Source: Chloroflexota bacterium
GTDB taxonomy: Bacteria > Chloroflexota > Limnocylindria > Limnocylindrales > CSP1-4
Assembly: GCA_013698385.1 (NCBI GenBank)
Contig: JACCVB010000096.1
Coordinates: 1 to 8,821, forward strand
Reading direction: 5' to 3'
Length of the DNA stretch: 8,821 bases
The position numbers and the translations under genes are program-made. The notes under the pieces are model-generated. The model saw only the letters and a list, made by a program, of their open reading frames with translations, was not told the origin of the DNA and searched no databases. Each line of letters opens with the position of its first letter. Position 1 is the first letter of the stretch. Below are positions 7,072 through 8,821 of the stretch, in pieces.

Positions 7072-8821
7072 ATGACGCACCCCTCCCCCCGTCGCCGCGT
7101 GGGTGTCGCACTGGTCGCAGCTGCACTCGTTCTCGCGGCCTTGCCGGGACTGCCCGTTTCAGCTTCCGGGCCGGTCCGTGTCGCCGCCCGAGACGTCTCC
7201 ATCGCCCTCGAGCGCCAGGAGGTCGTGGAACTGCCGATCCGGGTCTCGCACGTCGCCGTCCACTGGCGCGGCCAGCCTGGTGCCGTGCTGACGGTCGCCT
7301 TCAGTGCCGATGGCGTGGACTTCGGCGCGCCGGATCCTGTCGAGCGGGACGAGGTCGGCGAGCAACGCGGCAACGGCGAGACGTATGGCACCGTCCAGTA
7401 CGCGGCAGGCGCACGGTTCGCCCGGGTGACCTCGGATCGCCCGATCGCCAGGCTCACCGTCCTCGCGCTCGACAGCACCGCCACCGGCGGCCCGGGGATC
7501 GGGCTCGTCGGCTCGACCGCGGCGGCGGCCGTCAGTCAGCCGTCGGTCATCACCCGAGCGGGCTGGGCAGCGGACGAGTCCTATCGCTTCAATGCCGATG
7601 GCACCGAGAAGTGGATCCCGGCGTTCTACCCGGTCCAGAAGCTGATCGTCCACCACACGGCGGGGAAGAACGCCGACCCCGATCCGGCCGCCACGATCCG
7701 CTCGATCTACTACTACCAGGCGATCACCCAGGGGTGGGGAGACATCGGCTACAACTTCCTGGTCGACGAGTCCGGCCGGATCTACGAAGGCCGCTACTCC
7801 AGGTCATATGCCGCGGGTGAATCGCCGACCGGCGAGGACGCGGCCGGCAACAGCGTGACGGCCGCCCATGTCCAGGGCTACAACTCCGGGACCGTCGGGA
7901 TCGCCCTGCTCGGGAACCTGACGAATGTCGATGCTACGCCGGCCGCCCGAGACGCCGTGGAGCAGATCCTCGCCTGGAAGGCCGACCGTCACGGGATCGA
8001 CCCGCTTGGTGCGACCCTGTATACGAATCCGGTCAGCGGAACGCAGAAGACCTTCGCGAATATCGCCGGCCACCGCGACCTGGCGGCGACGGAATGCCCG
8101 GGTGGCACGTTCTACAGCACGTTCCCGGCCCTTCGGCAGGCCGTTGCCACGCGCATCGCCGCGACACCGACGCCGACGCCGACAGCTGTGCCGACGCCGA
8201 CACCTGTGCCGACTCCGGCACCGACCCCGACGCCGACTCCGGTGCCCACGCCGACACCGACCCCGGCACCCACGCCAACACCGACACCTGTGCCGACGCT
8301 GGCACCGCCGTCCGCGCCGCTGAACCTGGCGGCCGTCCCGCACAAGAGTCGAGGCATCGTGCTGACCTGGTCAACACCGACATCGGACGGTGGCAGTCCC
8401 GTCACCGGCTACCGCATCCTCCGGGGCGCCACCCCAGGATCCGAGGTGTTCAAGGTGTCGGTCGGGACCGTCGGGATCGCCCTGCTCGGGAACCTGACGA
8501 ATGTCGATGCGACGCCGGCCGCCCGAGACGCCGTGGAGCGGATCCTCGCCTGGAATGCCGACCGCCACGGGATCGACCCGCTTGGTGCGACCCTCTATAC
8601 GAATCCGGTCAACGGAACGCAGAAGACCTTCGCGAATGTCGCCGGCCACCGCGATCTGGCGGCGACGGAATGCCCGGGCGGCACGTTCTACAGCACCTTC
8701 CCCGCCCTTCGGCAAGCCGTTGCCACGCGCATCGCCGCGACACCGACTCCCACGCCGACTCCGGCACCGACCCCGACCCCGACTCCGACGCCCGCGCCGA
8801 CCCCGGCACCCACGCCAACAC
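7072..8821 (+). CDS. Secreted PGRP/amidase-2 N-acetylmuramoyl-L-alanine amidase with internal duplication (3' end outside window)
   Basis: The frame is open for 583 codons to the right edge. Residues 1-33 are a signal peptide (RRR, a hydrophobic core, then a cut near VSASG). Residues ~40-150 are a beta-rich N-terminal domain with the HWRGQPGAVLTVAFSADG pattern seen beside secreted actinobacterial PGRPs. Residues ~165-362 are the zinc amidase, which cuts the MurNAc-L-Ala bond of peptidoglycan. Its motifs are LIVHHTAG (ligand H194), GYNFLVDESGRIYEGR (226-241) and GHRDLAATECPG (ligands H334 and C342). Then come a Pro-Thr linker (364-413) and half an FnIII-like domain (414-464). At residue 465 the sequence jumps back: 465-555 repeat 273-363, and a second Pro-Thr linker starts at 556. 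The first amidase domain is complete and probably active. The second is half a domain without the H194 equivalent. Likely roles are cell-wall turnover or attack on other bacteria. Confidence 0.88.
   Translation, partial: MTHPSPRRRVGVALVAAALVLAALPGLPVSASGPVRVAARDVSIALERQEVVELPIRVSHVAVHWRGQPGAVLTVAFSADGVDFGAPDPVERDEVGEQRGNGETYGTVQYAAGARFARVTSDRPIARLTVLALDSTATGGPGIGLVGSTAAAAVSQPSVITRAGWAADESYRFNADGTEKWIPAFYPVQKLIVHHTAGKNADPDPAATIRSIYYYQAITQGWGDIGYNFLVDESGRIYEGRYSRSYAAGESPTGEDAAGNSVTAAHVQGYNSGTVGIALLGNLTNVDATPAARDAVEQILAWKADRHGIDPLGATLYTNPVSGTQKTFANIAGHRDLAATECPGGTFYSTFPALRQAVATRIAATPTPTPTAVPTPTPVPTPAPTPTPTPVPTPTPTPAPTPTPTPVPTLAPPSAPLNLAAVPHKSRGIVLTWSTPTSDGGSPVTGYRILRGATPGSEVFKVSVGTVGIALLGNLTNVDATPAARDAVERILAWNADRHGIDPLGATLYTNPVNGTQKTFANVAGHRDLAATECPGGTFYSTFPALRQAVATRIAATPTPTPTPAPTPTPTPTPAPTPAPTPT
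8161..8310 (+). repeat. Low-complexity Pro-Thr linker coding repeat 1
   Basis: About 50 codons of CCG-ACG/ACC/ACT type encode alternating Pro-Thr with occasional Val and Ala (residues 364-413). Such linkers are extended, often glycosylated spacers in secreted enzymes, and their DNA is prone to slippage. Confidence 0.9.
8311..8463 (+). other. Truncated fibronectin type III-like domain coding segment
   Basis: Residues 414-464 read SAPLNLAAV...GIVLTWSTPTSDGGSPVTGYRILRG.TPGSEVFKVSV, the first ~50 residues of a typical bacterial FnIII domain (about 90 residues). The domain stops where the duplicated amidase half begins, so its last strands are missing in this position. Confidence 0.75.
8464..8821 (+). 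repeat. Tandem duplication, copy 2 (continues past window)
   Basis: 8464-8739 aligns to 7888-8163 without gaps and with 12 differences by my count, about 96% identity. Eight are synonymous; four change the protein (Q to R, K to N, S to N, I to V). The linker that follows is shorter than in copy 1: the shared stretch CCGACCCCGGCACCCACGCC lies 540, not 576, bases away, so 36 bases (12 residues) differ. The match runs to the last base of the window. Confidence 0.92.
8737..8821 (+). repeat. Low-complexity Pro-Thr linker coding repeat 2 (partial)
   Basis: At least 28 codons of the same Pro-Thr pattern follow the duplicated half-amidase, starting at residue 556. The end is cut by the window. Confidence 0.88.

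Larger units (their letters stand above)
7888..8463 (+). repeat. Tandem duplication, copy 1 (576 bp, in frame)
   Basis: This unit holds the last ~90 residues of the amidase domain, the first Pro-Thr linker and ~51 residues of an FnIII-like domain. The copy begins at GGGACCGTCGGGATC, which recurs at 8464, so the offset is 576 bases or 192 codons. The reading frame is kept. Confidence 0.92.

Noticed and set aside
6945..7820. 291-codon plus-strand frame overlapping the amidase gene in another phase
   Set aside because: It is Arg/Pro-rich with no domain. The real amidase frame has a signal peptide, a ribosome site and catalytic motifs.
8112..8405. Minus-strand frame encoding a Gly-Val repeat (VGVGVGAGVG)
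   Set aside because: It is the reverse complement of the Pro-Thr linker codons. The plus-strand reading joins recognisable amidase and FnIII domains.
8161..8821. CRISPR-like array from regularly spaced repeats
   Set aside because: The short repeats are in-frame Pro-Thr codons without unique spacers, and the long repeat is a coding duplication.
7888..8821. Duplication as a pure assembly artefact
   Set aside because: The copies differ at 12 positions biased to silent sites, and the frame is kept across the junction. An artefact joining two strains cannot be fully excluded without reads.

Overview
The window is high-GC DNA (roughly two-thirds G+C by eye) with tightly packed genes, frequent GTG/TTG starts and overlapping stop/start codons. 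The secreted amidase carries long Pro-Thr linkers of the PTPTPVPTPTP kind. Together these fit a soil or freshwater Chloroflexota lineage, or less likely an actinobacterium. The assignment is inferred from style only; there is no rRNA or marker gene here.

Layout from left to right: (1) the 3' part of a DUF4143-type AAA+ ATPase gene (+); (2) a 453-bp convergent gap with no convincing gene but a long imperfect hairpin; (3) a minus-strand pair, an acetyl-CoA-synthetase-like acyl-CoA ligase followed by an L-2-haloacid dehalogenase whose TTG start overlaps the ligase stop; (4) diverging from them, a metabolite:H+ symporter (MHS) family permease (+); (5) a VapB/Phd antitoxin and VapC PIN toxin pair (+) with a GTGA overlap; (6) a class I SAM-dependent methyltransferase (-), convergent with vapC; (7) diverging from it, a secreted PGRP/amidase-2 type N-acetylmuramoyl-L-alanine amidase (+) that runs off the right edge.

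The permease, ligase and dehalogenase look like a small organic-acid (possibly haloacid) uptake and catabolism locus. The pairing of an MHS permease with an L-2-haloacid dehalogenase recalls the Deh4p/Deh4a arrangement of Burkholderia MBA4. The ligase may process the acid or a non-halogenated relative.

The most unusual structure is in the amidase gene. A 576-bp stretch, holding the C-terminal half of the catalytic domain, a Pro-Thr linker and the first half of a fibronectin-III-like domain, is duplicated in tandem and in frame. The copies are about 96% identical outside the linker, with mostly synonymous changes. The second half-amidase keeps the HRD...ECPG zinc-binding segment but lacks the first zinc-ligand histidine. 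It therefore cannot be a complete enzyme by itself. The duplicated reading frame is still open at the window edge.
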